A DNA stretch of 46,923 bases from an uncultured candidate division WPS-2 bacterium (GTDB lineage: Bacteria > Vulcanimicrobiota > Vulcanimicrobiia > Vulcanimicrobiales > Vulcanimicrobiaceae), in the NCBI GenBank assembly GCA_937927945.1, contig CALEYW010000017.1:1-46923 (forward strand), in the 5' to 3' direction. Every line of letters starts with the position of its first letter. Within the stretch, counting starts at the first letter, position 1. Shown in pieces: positions 17,073 through 26,102 of the stretch. The notes beneath the pieces were generated by a model that saw only the letters and a list, made by a program, of their open reading frames with translations, searched no databases and had not been told where the DNA came from. The translations under genes and the position numbers were made by a program.

Positions 17073-17441
17073 ATGGCCCACTATCTGCTCGAAATTGCCT
17101 ACACCCCAGAAGCCTGGGCGGCTCAACTCGAAGACCCGAAGGATCGCAGCGAGGCTATCCGGCCGGTCCTCGAGAGCGTGGGCGCCCGATTCGAATCCAT
17201 GTATTATGCCTTCGGTGACCGCGACATCGTCGGTATCGTCGAAGCTCCGGATAACGTGAGCGCCGCCGCGATCTCGCTTGCGTTCAGCGCCGGCGGTGCC
17301 CTCAAGTCGTGTCGAACGACCCCGCTCATGACCGTTCAAGAAGGAATGGAAGCCATGCGCAAGGGGTTCCGCGCGTACGGCGTCTACAAGCCGCCTTCGG
17401 CAGCAGTCGGCAAAGGCCGCGAAAAGGTGACCAGCAACTGA
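17073..17441 (+). CDS. GYD-domain protein
   Basis: A 122-residue protein with the GYD-domain pattern: an opening strand (MAHYLLEIAYTP), a helix containing AIRPVLESVGARFESMYYAFG, then DRDIVGIVEAPDNVSAAAISLAFSAGGA and a closing strand with RTTPLMT. The fold is a small ferredoxin-like domain whose biochemical role is unknown. Compared with the typical 95-100 residues there is a C-terminal extension ending GKGREKVTSN. AGAAGAGGAG 6-15 bases before ATG 17073 gives a good ribosome-binding site. It stands alone, followed by a hairpin. The 242-base gap before it (16831-17072) holds only its probable promoter and that of the divergent gene. Confidence 0.8.
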   Translation: MAHYLLEIAYTPEAWAAQLEDPKDRSEAIRPVLESVGARFESMYYAFGDRDIVGIVEAPDNVSAAAISLAFSAGGALKSCRTTPLMTVQEGMEAMRKGFRAYGVYKPPSAAVGKGREKVTSN

Positions 17442-17453
17442 CCGACCCCAACC

Positions 17454-17508
17454 TGGCCGTTTCGGCAACGTACCGGTTGGCAAGTGTCTCCGGGCTGCCG
17501 AACGGCCA
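17454..17508. terminator. Long inverted repeat after the GYD gene
   Basis: TGGCCGTTTCGGCA (17454-17467) pairs with TGCCGAACGGCCA (17496-17508) over 13 base pairs with one bulged T, around a 28-base loop. It lies 13 bases past the stop codon. The GC-rich stem suggests a terminator or 3' stabiliser. Confidence 0.55.
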
Positions 17509-17607
17509 GCGGTCGTTCCGCACGGCTCACCGGACTCTCACGCGCGGTTCACCGCACGCTCATTCGCACCTAAGGGCGATGTAAGGGCCGACCGGTATCG
17601 TCGAGGC

Positions 17608-18126
17608 ATGGGCCCAAATACCATCGTCTTGATCCGCGACCTCATCGCATTTACCGCACCGTGGCGGTCGCTCTTCAACCGTTCTGCTCCCGTCGAGATG
17701 TCCGTCGTCGGGGTGCACGTGCTTTCCATGCTCGTCGCGGGCGGTCTCGCCATCGCGCACGATCGCGGTACCCTGCGTGCTGGTCGGTGGACTGCCGCCA
17801 TTCGAGGGCACCATTTCGCGGAGCTGCATGCGGTACACCGCACCGTCGTCGTCGCGCTGGCGATCTGTATGCTCAGCGGCGTCGCTCTTTTTGCGGCCGA
17901 CCTCAAAACGTTCCTCGTGTCGGTGCCGTTCTGGATAAAGATGGCGCTCATCGCGATGCTGCTGGGCAACGCTCTCCTCATGACCTCGGCCGAGGGGGCG
18001 TTGCGCGTCGATTCGGGGGGCGGCGCGGCGGTAGCCTGGTCACGGATCCGGGCAAGCTCGATCGTGAGCGTGCTCTTGTGGGGATCGATCGTGCTCGTCA
18101 GCATCGTCCTCTCGCTCTCAAAATGA
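17608..18126 (+). CDS. Four-helix integral membrane protein, redox-module candidate
   Basis: A 172-residue membrane protein with about four hydrophobic helices: around residues 33-49 (VVGVHVLSMLVAGGLAI), 78-97 (RTVVVALAICMLSGVALFAA), 105-122 (VPFWIKMALIAMLLGNAL) and the C-terminal VLLWGSIVLVSIVLSL. Conserved-looking histidines occur in VHVL, RGHHFAELHAVHRT and next to the second helix. The layout resembles small DUF6644-type membrane proteins of unknown function, and the histidines could bind heme. The Rieske protein gene starts 33 bases downstream on the same strand, so the two may form a membrane-attached electron-transfer unit; this is inferred only from adjacency. Confidence 0.65.
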   Translation: MGPNTIVLIRDLIAFTAPWRSLFNRSAPVEMSVVGVHVLSMLVAGGLAIAHDRGTLRAGRWTAAIRGHHFAELHAVHRTVVVALAICMLSGVALFAADLKTFLVSVPFWIKMALIAMLLGNALLMTSAEGALRVDSGGGAAVAWSRIRASSIVSVLLWGSIVLVSIVLSLSK

Positions 18127-18159
18127 TTCACCAGATTCATCCGGAGGCCACCGAGTACC

Positions 18160-18675
18160 ATGCCGGTCCGTAACACTTCGTGCGCGGGAAGCTGTCCGAT
18201 CGATCGCGCGCGCTTCCTGCGCTCGACCGCGCTGTCCGCACTTGCCGGAATCGCCGGAGCCGGGCTCCTAGCGGACCCCGCCTTCGCGCAGTCGGTCGAT
18301 TCCATCGCGCCGACGCGATCGCAGGGAAGGGTGTTCACATACGCCGTTCCGGCAAAGGAAGGCGCGCTGATCGATGCCGGTAACGGCGTCGTCGTCGCGC
18401 GGGTAAAAAATACGGTCTACGCGCTCTCCATCACCTGTCCGCATCGGGCGGTGACGACGCTGGAATGGATGCCGGATGCGAAGGAATTTCATTGCCCGAA
18501 GCACGACGCGCACTTTCAATCCGACGGTGAGTTGATCGACGGCCGCCCGGATCGGGCGATGGACCGCTATGCCGTACACCGCGCCGGAGGGAGCATCATG
18601 GTCGATACCGCCGCGGTCTTCCAACAGGATACGTCGCACGACGCCTGGAGCCGTGCGGTGGTGAGGGTCGGCTAG
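18160..18675 (+). CDS. Tat-exported Rieske [2Fe-2S] protein
   Basis: A 171-residue protein with an N-terminal Tat-like signal (DRARFLRSTALSALAGIAGAG, cleaved near AFAQ) and a Rieske domain. The iron-sulfur ligands are C-x-H (Cys93, His95 in ITCPHR) and C-x-x-H (Cys112, His115 in FHCPKHDAHFQ). The disulfide pair found in high-potential bc1-type Rieske proteins is not evident: the usual extra Cys is missing in both boxes, which suggests a lower-potential, ferredoxin-like Rieske domain. Two Cys in the n-region (SCAGSC) are unusual ahead of a Tat motif. It follows the small membrane protein gene and probably works with it. Confidence 0.87.
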   Translation: MPVRNTSCAGSCPIDRARFLRSTALSALAGIAGAGLLADPAFAQSVDSIAPTRSQGRVFTYAVPAKEGALIDAGNGVVVARVKNTVYALSITCPHRAVTTLEWMPDAKEFHCPKHDAHFQSDGELIDGRPDRAMDRYAVHRAGGSIMVDTAAVFQQDTSHDAWSRAVVRVG

Positions 18676-18707
18676 GCGCGCGTTACGAGGAGCGCGGGGC
18701 GCGGGAG

Positions 18708-19544
18708 TCACGTGTACCGGGCCCAGGCTCCGATCAGGACCGGGTTCTGAATGCACGCGCCCGCCGCGGCCGCTGCGTCGCGAAAGCGTGCCGCGAGCGT
18801 GTCGAGATCCATCTCTTCCCGGGTGGCGATGCCGAGCTTCTCGATCACCGGCTGCGCGCTGCGCAACGTCTCGGCGAAGTACTCGTACGTCGCGGCGTCC
18901 GGACCGCTTTCGACCCGCGCCGTCCCGATCAGCTGCGGCCGCGGGAGTCCCGCGCTCACGTAGGTCTGTGCGAGACGCGAACCCATGTCGGGGTCGAAAC
19001 CGACCCGTTCGTATGCGGTCGTGATCCAGCGCAGCATCTCGTGCACGAGCGGAAGCTCGGGGACGCTGCGCACGCTGCGGCAGTCCATCTCGTGCAAAGC
19101 GACGATTCCGCCGCGGCGCAGCGAGCGCAGCAAGCCGCGCAGAGTCTCGGCCGGATCGCGGACGTATACGAAGACGAAGCGGCCGACGATCGCGTCGACC
19201 GCTTCTTGCGCGACGTAGCTCTCGAGTTCTCCATGCTCCGCGTGCACCCACCGGTAGCCCGCCGCATCGGCTCGAAGCTGCGTCGTGCGCACCGCATCGG
19301 GCGCACGATCGATCGCGACGACGGATCCGTACGGACCGACCAGCTTTGCCGCGATCATTGAGACGTCACCAACGCCGCAACCGAGATCGAGCACGCGCAT
19401 CCCAGGGCCGATCCCTGCCCGCCGAAACACGTCCTCCGTCATCTCTTCGTAGAACGATCCCTGCCGCGCGAGCCGCCGCAGCTCGCGCTCGTCGTGTCCG
19501 AGGATGTAGTCTGATTCCGTCGTCTCTGCGCTCGCTCTCATCAT
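18708..19544 (-). CDS. Class I SAM-dependent methyltransferase
   Basis: A 278-residue methyltransferase. Motif I is VLDLGCGVGD (residues 51-60), followed by the acidic residue after strand 2 in VVAIDRAP and the later motifs AVDAIVGRFVFVYV and GGIVALHEMD. Length and motif layout resemble small-molecule (UbiE/Erg6-like) methyltransferases. The C-terminal third is helical and probably forms the substrate lid. The substrate cannot be deduced. It is transcribed alone; its promoter must lie in the 199-base gap (19545-19743) shared with the divergent chemoreceptor gene, where I see no clear operator. Confidence 0.85.
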   Translation of the reverse strand: MMRASAETTESDYILGHDERELRRLARQGSFYEEMTEDVFRRAGIGPGMRVLDLGCGVGDVSMIAAKLVGPYGSVVAIDRAPDAVRTTQLRADAAGYRWVHAEHGELESYVAQEAVDAIVGRFVFVYVRDPAETLRGLLRSLRRGGIVALHEMDCRSVRSVPELPLVHEMLRWITTAYERVGFDPDMGSRLAQTYVSAGLPRPQLIGTARVESGPDAATYEYFAETLRSAQPVIEKLGIATREEMDLDTLAARFRDAAAAAGACIQNPVLIGAWARYT

Positions 19545-19743
19545 GGCTGCAGTATCGCGGGCGTCTGCCGGCCGCGCTGTAGTCTGCCTTACCGTACGCC
19601 GGCCAAAGCGTGCAGGCCGGACGGGCCGCGCAGCGGAAATGCACTTGGTCTGGATGGCTGGTTTAGCCGTGTGGTGCGGGAGCTTTACCGAGATTGGACA
19701 ACACCATGCGCGGGAAAGCGCCCGCTCGGCCGATCCCTATGAC

Positions 19744-21795
19744 ATGAAATTCCGTATCGCGGCTCAATTAGCCGCGGGTTTTGGCGTGCCCGTCCTCGCT
19801 CTCATTGCCATCCTGATCGCGGTTCCGATCGTGTTCGGACACGTGCAAGCCCAGCGAACGGAGACTGCGGCGAATCGCGCGTTCACGCGCACGGTGCACG
19901 ACGTTCAGTATCGCATCCTCCTGCAGCGCTACGCGACGACGCGCAACTCCCTCGGGATCGCACACGCCCTCGACCAGTTGCCGGTCGCGATGAAGGCTGA
20001 GGACGACGACCTCGCCTTCCTGCGCGCGCAGGGCCTCCCTGGGACAGTCGCGATCGCTGACGACATCGCTGCGCACAGCGCATCGATTCGCGGACGACTC
20101 CATACGATCGCCGCCATCGTCGCGCGCGAGCGCGCGGGCGGCCTCGACGCGCCGCTGCTCGCCAAACTCGAGGCGCAGCGCGCCGCCGGGCGCCGCGGCA
20201 ACGACGTCGACACGAAGCTGATCGACGCCGATCTCGCCCGCATGATCGGGCTCGCGAACGGCGCCGAAGCAGCGACGGTGGCCGCGTTCGACGACTTGCT
20301 CCGCACGAGCGAAACCGGTCTGGCCGTTCTCGGTGTCGCGACCCTGAGCATCATCGTCGTGCTCGTCGTGCTGCTGACGCGCCGCATCACGTCGCGTCTG
20401 GGACGCGTCGCGCGGGCGCTCGAGGCCGTCGTGCGCGAGGACTTCGCGGCCCTCTCGCAGACCCTCTCGCGGCTCGCCCAAGGCGACCTCCGCTCCGACT
20501 TCCGTTCGGCACGCGAGCCGTTCGGCGAGCGCGGCGGCGACGAGATCGCGGACGTCGTGCGCAGCTACGACATGCTCGCCGTAGGCCTCGCCAAGATCGG
20601 CGGCGAGCTCAACGGCGGCCTTGCCAACCTGCGCGCGCTCGTCGGCGGCGTGGGCGACGCCTCACGGAACCTCGCCGCCGCGTCCGAGCAGGCGGCCAGC
20701 GCCGCGAACGAGGCCTCACGTGCCGTCGAGCAGATCGCGCACTCGGTCGATAGCGTCGCGAGCGGCGCAAAGGAGCAGGCAGAGAAGATCGCTCAGGCCG
20801 GCGCCGCGATCGAGGAGCTCGCGCGCTCGGCCGAGATGATCGCCGACGGCGCGACGCATCAAGCGGTCGCGATCGGCGACGCGACGTCCGGAATCCAGCA
20901 GCTCGACGACGGTATCGAGTCGCTTTCGGTGCACGGCACCGATCTCGCGCGCTCCGCGCGGCAGGCTTCGCAAGAATCCGACGGCGGCAGCGGCGCCGTC
21001 GCGGAGACGCAGCAGACGATGCGCAACCTGCGCTCGGTTTCGCTGGGCGCGGCCGACGCGATGGTGGCGCTCGAGGAGCGCTCGTTGCAGGTTGAGCAGA
21101 TCGTCCGCGCGATCGAGGAGATCGCCGACCAGACGAACTTGCTCGCGCTCAACGCGGCAATCGAAGCGGCGCGCGCCGGCGACCACGGCCGCGGCTTCGC
21201 CGTCGTCGCCGACGAGGTCCGCAAGCTCGCCGAACGCTCATCCGGAGCGACGCGTGAGATCTCCTCGATCCTCTCGGCAATCCGGCGCGAAACCGTCGCG
21301 GCAGCCAATGCGATGCGCACCTCGGACGCGTCGGTCGCGAGCGGCTTGACCGTCGCCGAACGAGCCAGCACCGCGCTGCAGGGCGTCGAACGCGCGATCT
21401 CCGCGACGACCTCGGTCGCCGAAGAGCTCGCCACGCGTGCCCGCGCGATGCGCGAAGCCTCGCTGCGCGTTACCGAGAGCGTCTCCAGCGCTTCGGCCGG
21501 CGTCGAAGAGAACGCCGCGGCGGCGTCGCAAATGAGGGCCACCACGCAAGACGTGACGGCGGCGATCCTCCCGGTTGCCGCAGCTGCCGAAGAGCAGTCC
21601 GCCGCCGCGCACCATGCTGCGATGGCAACGGGCGAACTCGCGTCGACGGTGCGGCAGATCGACGCGACGGCGCGCGGTCTGCGCGAAGAAGCCGGACGGC
21701 TCGACGCGCTGGTCGCGCGGTTCATCGTCAGCGAGCGCGACGAACCCCTCCGCGTCCCGGAATTCGGGCGGCTCGCCCTCGTGGCAGACGCATGA
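19744..21795 (+). CDS. Methyl-accepting chemotaxis protein
   Basis: A 683-residue transmembrane chemoreceptor. TM1 spans about residues 9-32 and TM2 about 191-212, bracketing a roughly 160-residue helical sensor domain of four-helix-bundle type. A HAMP-like linker follows, then a long cytoplasmic coiled coil whose tip carries the highly conserved ADQTNLLALNAAIEAARAGD...GFAVVADEVRKLAERS (about residues 460-500), which binds CheA and CheW. No C-terminal CheR/CheB pentapeptide is present. ATG 19744 is chosen because the 67 codons upstream in the open frame lie in the intergenic region and would add a non-receptor sequence. No che genes lie nearby, so it must plug into a system encoded elsewhere. 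The next gene begins four bases after the stop. Confidence 0.93.
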   Translation: MKFRIAAQLAAGFGVPVLALIAILIAVPIVFGHVQAQRTETAANRAFTRTVHDVQYRILLQRYATTRNSLGIAHALDQLPVAMKAEDDDLAFLRAQGLPGTVAIADDIAAHSASIRGRLHTIAAIVARERAGGLDAPLLAKLEAQRAAGRRGNDVDTKLIDADLARMIGLANGAEAATVAAFDDLLRTSETGLAVLGVATLSIIVVLVVLLTRRITSRLGRVARALEAVVREDFAALSQTLSRLAQGDLRSDFRSAREPFGERGGDEIADVVRSYDMLAVGLAKIGGELNGGLANLRALVGGVGDASRNLAAASEQAASAANEASRAVEQIAHSVDSVASGAKEQAEKIAQAGAAIEELARSAEMIADGATHQAVAIGDATSGIQQLDDGIESLSVHGTDLARSARQASQESDGGSGAVAETQQTMRNLRSVSLGAADAMVALEERSLQVEQIVRAIEEIADQTNLLALNAAIEAARAGDHGRGFAVVADEVRKLAERSSGATREISSILSAIRRETVAAANAMRTSDASVASGLTVAERASTALQGVERAISATTSVAEELATRARAMREASLRVTESVSSASAGVEENAAAASQMRATTQDVTAAILPVAAAAEEQSAAAHHAAMATGELASTVRQIDATARGLREEAGRLDALVARFIVSERDEPLRVPEFGRLALVADA

Positions 21796-21799
21796 ACAC

Positions 21800-23659
21800 A
21801 TGATCCGGGCGGCGCTCGCCGGGTGCGCCGCGGTCGCCGCGTGCGCCGTGCTTTCGCACGCACCGGCGCGCGCAGCGTCGCTTCCCAGGCAGCTTGCTCC
21901 GCAGCCGCCGTTTCCGCTGGTCGTCGCGTGCGATCTCACTCGCGAGGCGATCGCGCCCGGCATCGAGCGCGCGGCCTATCGCATCCTCACCGCAGCGGGG
22001 CCGCTGCGCGTCACGCTCGTGATCGCCGATCCGGCGAACCGCTGGGTCCGTTTCGACACCCGCCTGGCGCACGATGCCCTCGGCGGAGCGCTCGAGCCGG
22101 TGTCGTCGATGGCGGCGCGCACCGGCGCGGTGGCGGGAATCAACGGCGACTACTACGCGATCGGCGCGGACGACGCGCCGCTCGGCGAAGTCGTACGAAA
22201 CGGCGCGATCGTGCATGCGGGCGGCATGCGGCCCGCGTTCGCGATCGGGCGTGACGGCAGCGTGCGCGTCGGATCCTTCGACGTCGGCGGCGGCGCGGAA
22301 ACGGCGATCGGCGGCGGACCGGTGCTGCTGCGCGACGGCACGGTCGCGGACGATACCGCCTCGACGAACTACGCGGATCGCGCGATGCGGATCCCCGCCT
22401 CGGTGCTGGTGCGCTTTCCCTCGGGCGAAGTCGGCCTCGTCGTGGTCGACGGCCGCCGGCCGGCAACGTCGATCGGGGTGAACCGCGACGAGCTGATCGC
22501 GCTGCTGCGTGCGCTCGGTGCCGCCGACGCGCTGCTGCTCGACAGCGGCGGTTCGACCACGCTCGTCGCCCGCGTCCTCGGAGACGAGCGAGCATCGATC
22601 GTCAACGTTCCCTCGGACGGCGCCGAACGGCCGGTGGCCGACGGATTGTTCGTGTACAGCGATGCGCCGCTCGGTCCCGCGGCGGCTCTGGTCGTACGCC
22701 CCGCGCGCGTCACCGCGCTGCCGGGCGTGCGCGTCCGGCTGACCTCGCGAGTGGTAGACGCGGCTGGTCACGCGCTCGGCGCCGCGCGCGGCGCGTGGCA
22801 CGTGCGCGTGCGTACCGCTGCGGCGGGCGTCCGCACGCACGACGTCGCGCGCATCGATTCGAGCGGCATACTGCGGGCCGGGCCGCGTTCCGGCAGCAGC
22901 GTATTGCAGGTCGAGCGCGACGGTGTTGCCGCGGAGGTTCCGGTACGCGTGGTGCGCAGCGTTGCGCGGTTGGCGATCGGCCCGCCGCACGTCAATCCGA
23001 GCCGCGCTCAGCTCGTCGAGCTCACCCTCGACGCGTGGGATGCGCGCGGCGCGCCGGTAGCCGTCGGCGATCGCGTGCGATGGAACGCGCGCAACGGGCG
23101 CATCGACGCACGCGGACGGCTCGTCGCCGGAGAGCGCGATGCGGTCGTGACGGCACGGGCTGGCGGCGCGATCGCCTCGGTCCGCATCCCGGTCGGATGG
23201 CACGAGGTGCCGTTTCCGATCGCGACCGCGAACGATCGTGCGTCGTGGGAGTTTGCAACCACGCCGCGGGGTGGACGCGGCGGCGTCGAGCGGCTCGCGG
23301 GCGCAGCCCGCATCCGGTACGACTTTTCGAACGGCGGCCGCGCGGCGTACGCGCGCGCCATGCCGCCGCTGGGTGCCGGGATGTTGCTGGCCGTGGCGTG
23401 CGACGTCGACGGTGACGGCAACGGCGAGGCGCTTCGCTTGGCCTTCAGCGACCGCTTCGGCGCGCGCGAGAGCATCACGCTCGTAAAGGCGATCGACTTC
23501 ACCGGCGTTCGCCGCTTCTCCGCGGGCGGGCTCGTCGGGCTGGCGCCGCCGCTTGCACTGCGCGACGTCTACGTGGTCGGCACGCTCGCGTTGCCCGCGA
23601 TCCGCATCGCGGGCAGCGTCGGCATCGCGCGCTGCACCGCCACCGTCGCCGGAGCGTGA
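21800..23659 (+). CDS. Exported phosphodiester glycosidase (NAGPA-type) protein
   Basis: A 619-residue exported protein with a signal peptide (residues 1-26, ending APARAA). The N-terminal half is an NAGPA/DUF2233 phosphodiester-glycosidase domain: GINGDYYAIG, a long segment with VGGGAETAIGGGPVLLRDG, and the hallmark LDSGGSTTLV near residue 250. Related enzymes remove N-acetylglucosamine from phosphodiester-linked glycans. The C-terminal half is beta-rich with Ig-like repeats (ARVTALPGVRVRLTSRVVDAAG...). It ends with a region resembling a carbohydrate-binding jelly-roll (DRASWEFATTPRGG...). The start ATG is four bases after the chemoreceptor stop, so the two are probably co-transcribed; the natural substrate is unknown. 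Confidence 0.85.
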   Translation: MIRAALAGCAAVAACAVLSHAPARAASLPRQLAPQPPFPLVVACDLTREAIAPGIERAAYRILTAAGPLRVTLVIADPANRWVRFDTRLAHDALGGALEPVSSMAARTGAVAGINGDYYAIGADDAPLGEVVRNGAIVHAGGMRPAFAIGRDGSVRVGSFDVGGGAETAIGGGPVLLRDGTVADDTASTNYADRAMRIPASVLVRFPSGEVGLVVVDGRRPATSIGVNRDELIALLRALGAADALLLDSGGSTTLVARVLGDERASIVNVPSDGAERPVADGLFVYSDAPLGPAAALVVRPARVTALPGVRVRLTSRVVDAAGHALGAARGAWHVRVRTAAAGVRTHDVARIDSSGILRAGPRSGSSVLQVERDGVAAEVPVRVVRSVARLAIGPPHVNPSRAQLVELTLDAWDARGAPVAVGDRVRWNARNGRIDARGRLVAGERDAVVTARAGGAIASVRIPVGWHEVPFPIATANDRASWEFATTPRGGRGGVERLAGAARIRYDFSNGGRAAYARAMPPLGAGMLLAVACDVDGDGNGEALRLAFSDRFGARESITLVKAIDFTGVRRFSAGGLVGLAPPLALRDVYVVGTLALPAIRIAGSVGIARCTATVAGA

Positions 23660-23793
23660 GCGCCCGTTAGCGTACCACCTTGGGGTCGCGTTGCGAAGCG
23701 GCGGCTGCGAGCGGTGCCGTCGAACCGGCGCACCGCCGGGTTATCCGAATGGCGCATGACGCTCGCTCGGCAACCGCTCTACCATGAGCGGAT

Positions 23794-24729
23794 ATGAAAG
23801 CACACGTCGCCGGCGTACCCGCGCATCTGAAACGCACGCAGACGCACGGCGTCTGGGATCGATCGATCGCCCCGGTCATTCGTATCTCGCCCGGCGAGAC
23901 GGTCGTTGTCGAACTGCGGGATGCTTCCGGCGGCCAGTTGGCCGCCGGCTCTGAGGTAGGCGAGCTTTCGACGCTCGACTTGGCGCACATCAATCCCGTG
24001 ACCGGGCCGATCTTCGTCGAAGGTGCGAAACCCGGCGACGCGCTCGTCGTCGAGATCCTCGAACTCGACGTCGATACGTGGGGCTGGACGGCGAACATTC
24101 CAGGATTCGGATTGCTCGCCGACCGCTTCCCGGAACCCGTCCTGCACACGTCCCGTATCGCGAACGGCACGATCGAACTCTTCACGGGAATGCGGCTCCC
24201 CAGCATGCCGATGATCGGGACGATCGGCGTCGCGCCGGCGGAAGCGGGAGCGTTCTCCGTCTTGCCCCCGACGCGCTACGGCGGCAACATGGATATCCGT
24301 CACGTCGGCGCCGGGGCGACGCTGTATCTCCCCGTCGCGGTCGACGGCGGATTGCTCTCCCTTGGCGATGGGCACGCGGCACAGGGCGACGGCGAAGTCT
24401 GCGGCACCGCGATCGAAACGACCGCGGTCGCAACGTTGCGCGTGTCGCTCGAACGCGACCGGCATCTCCCTGCCCCGATGCTGCTCACCGATCCGCGCTC
24501 GCACCGGACGGGGCGCGCCTTCGCGACGACCGGAATCGGCCCGGACCTGCTGCAAGCTGCGCGAGACGCGACGAACGCGATGATCGCCGAGATCGTGCGC
24601 CGCACGACGCTCTCGCCGGTCGACGCATACCTCTTGGCAAGCGTGGCCGGCGATTTGAAGATCAGCGAAGTGGTCGACGCGCCGAACTGGGTCGTCTCGC
24701 TGCACCTCGACGCCGCGCTGCTCGCGTGA
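23794..24729 (+). CDS. Acetamidase/formamidase family protein
   Basis: A 311-residue amidase of the FmdA/AmdA family, which hydrolyses short-chain amides to the acid and ammonia. Family features are NPVTGPIFVEGAKPGD (residues 67-82), RYGGNMDIRHV, and the metal-site region LGDGHAAQGDGEVCGTAIE. Length is normal for the shorter members. ATG 23794 is the first in-frame start. The next gene, an APC permease, starts 11 bases after the stop, which suggests uptake and hydrolysis of an amide or amino-acid amide. The 134-base gap upstream (23660-23793) holds no gene and no clear operator; the TTG(T/C)TAACAAT sites found downstream are absent here. Confidence 0.92.
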   Translation: MKAHVAGVPAHLKRTQTHGVWDRSIAPVIRISPGETVVVELRDASGGQLAAGSEVGELSTLDLAHINPVTGPIFVEGAKPGDALVVEILELDVDTWGWTANIPGFGLLADRFPEPVLHTSRIANGTIELFTGMRLPSMPMIGTIGVAPAEAGAFSVLPPTRYGGNMDIRHVGAGATLYLPVAVDGGLLSLGDGHAAQGDGEVCGTAIETTAVATLRVSLERDRHLPAPMLLTDPRSHRTGRAFATTGIGPDLLQAARDATNAMIAEIVRRTTLSPVDAYLLASVAGDLKISEVVDAPNWVVSLHLDAALLA

Positions 24730-24740
24730 AAGAGGTAGGC

Positions 24741-26081
24741 ATGCGCCGCGCGCTCGGCGTGGTGGAGACGGCCGGCCTCTCGGTGGCGATGATGGCGCCC
24801 ACCATGGCGATGGCGATGAACAATGGGCTCGCGGCGGCGTATGCCGGGCCGAGCGTGCCGCTCGCCTACGTGCTCGCGTTTGCCACGGTCGGGTGCGTCG
24901 CGTTCGCGTTCGTAACGTTCGCGCGCGTCTATGCGAGCGCGGCGTCGGTCGGGGAATTCAACGCGCGGGGCCTCGGACCGTTCGCCGGGCGACTCTCCGC
25001 GTGGGCGCTGCTGCTCGTCTACGTGCTCTTCGCCGTCGGGGCGGCTGCGCTCTTCGGTACCTTCGCGGCGGGGGATCTCGCGTACGCCGGCGTCAAGCTC
25101 CCGTGGGGCCCGCTCGCGCTCCTGTGCCTGGCGGTCGTGGCCTACGTCGGGTTGCGGCCGGCGCGCACGTCGTCGCGTTCGATGCTCCTCGTCGAGGGCG
25201 TTTCGGTCGTGGCGATCGTCGCGCTCTCCGTTGCGATTCTCATGCGCGGAGGTGCCCACGGCGTTTCGCTGACGCCGTTCGTACCGAAGGGCAGCGCGCT
25301 CGGCGGGCTCGGGCTCGCAACGGTCTTTGCGTTGATGTCGTTCGGCGGCTTCGAGGGAGCGGCGGTGCTCGGCGCGGAGTCGATGTTGCCCACCCGCACG
25401 ATCCCGCGCGCGCTCATCGCGAGCGTCGCGCTCGCCGGCATCCTCTACGTGTTCGTCGCTTACGCGCAGACGATCGGGTTCGGCATCGACGCCCGCGGCG
25501 TGGCGGCCTTCGCGGGCTCGGCGTCGCCGCTCGGCGATCTCGCGACGCGATATGCGAATGCGCCTCTTGCGATGTTCGTGATGGCGGGCGCCGCGATCTC
25601 GTCGTTTGCCGCGGCGCTGGCCCCAGCGACCGGAGCGGCGCGACTCGTGTACGCTCTCGCGCTCGACGGCCGCCTTCCGGCGCGCTTCGCGCGGATCGAC
25701 GCGGCGAGCGGGACGCCGGCCTTCGCGTATCGCGTCGTCCTCGCCGCGTGCGTCGCGCTCTTGCTGGCCTTCGCGGTCGCCGGTGCAAGTGCCGGCGACA
25801 CGTATGCCGCCGTTGGCTCGGTCGCGGTGCTCGCGCTGGTGCTCGTCTACGGCGCGGTGCAGGTCTCGGCGCTGCGACTCTTCTGTGCGCATTGGAATCT
25901 CGCGCAACGGGCGATCCCGGTCTTCGCGCTGGTGTCCCTCGCAGTCACCTTCCTGGCGAATGCGATCCCGGTGCCGCACGGTCCGGCGGCGCTGTATCCC
26001 TACATCGCGTTCGCTTGGCTGGCGCTCGGGGCGTTCGTGCTCCGTTCCCGCGCTACGGTCGCAGCCTCGGCCGAGGCGTAA
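24741..26081 (+). CDS. APC-superfamily amino acid/amine permease
   Basis: A 446-residue integral membrane protein with about twelve hydrophobic segments. The first segment has the helix-break wording of APC carriers (VETAGLSVAMMAPTMAMAMNN), and segment 6 has FGGFEGAAVLGAES, the substrate-binding region of the family. ATG 24741 follows an AGAGGT ribosome-binding site (24731-24736). The substrate is not predictable; the amidase gene just upstream suggests an amide, amine or amino acid. It ends 21 bases before the convergent dehydrogenase gene. Confidence 0.88.
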   Translation: MRRALGVVETAGLSVAMMAPTMAMAMNNGLAAAYAGPSVPLAYVLAFATVGCVAFAFVTFARVYASAASVGEFNARGLGPFAGRLSAWALLLVYVLFAVGAAALFGTFAAGDLAYAGVKLPWGPLALLCLAVVAYVGLRPARTSSRSMLLVEGVSVVAIVALSVAILMRGGAHGVSLTPFVPKGSALGGLGLATVFALMSFGGFEGAAVLGAESMLPTRTIPRALIASVALAGILYVFVAYAQTIGFGIDARGVAAFAGSASPLGDLATRYANAPLAMFVMAGAAISSFAAALAPATGAARLVYALALDGRLPARFARIDAASGTPAFAYRVVLAACVALLLAFAVAGASAGDTYAAVGSVAVLALVLVYGAVQVSALRLFCAHWNLAQRAIPVFALVSLAVTFLANAIPVPHGPAALYPYIAFAWLALGAFVLRSRATVAASAEA

Positions 26082-26102
26082 CCGGCAGCGGTCGAAGCGG
26101 GC

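Noticed and set aside
24300..25979. 559-codon minus-strand frame under the amidase and permease genes
   Set aside because: Extremely Arg- and Glu-rich shadow of a hydrophobic permease; no start context and no domain.
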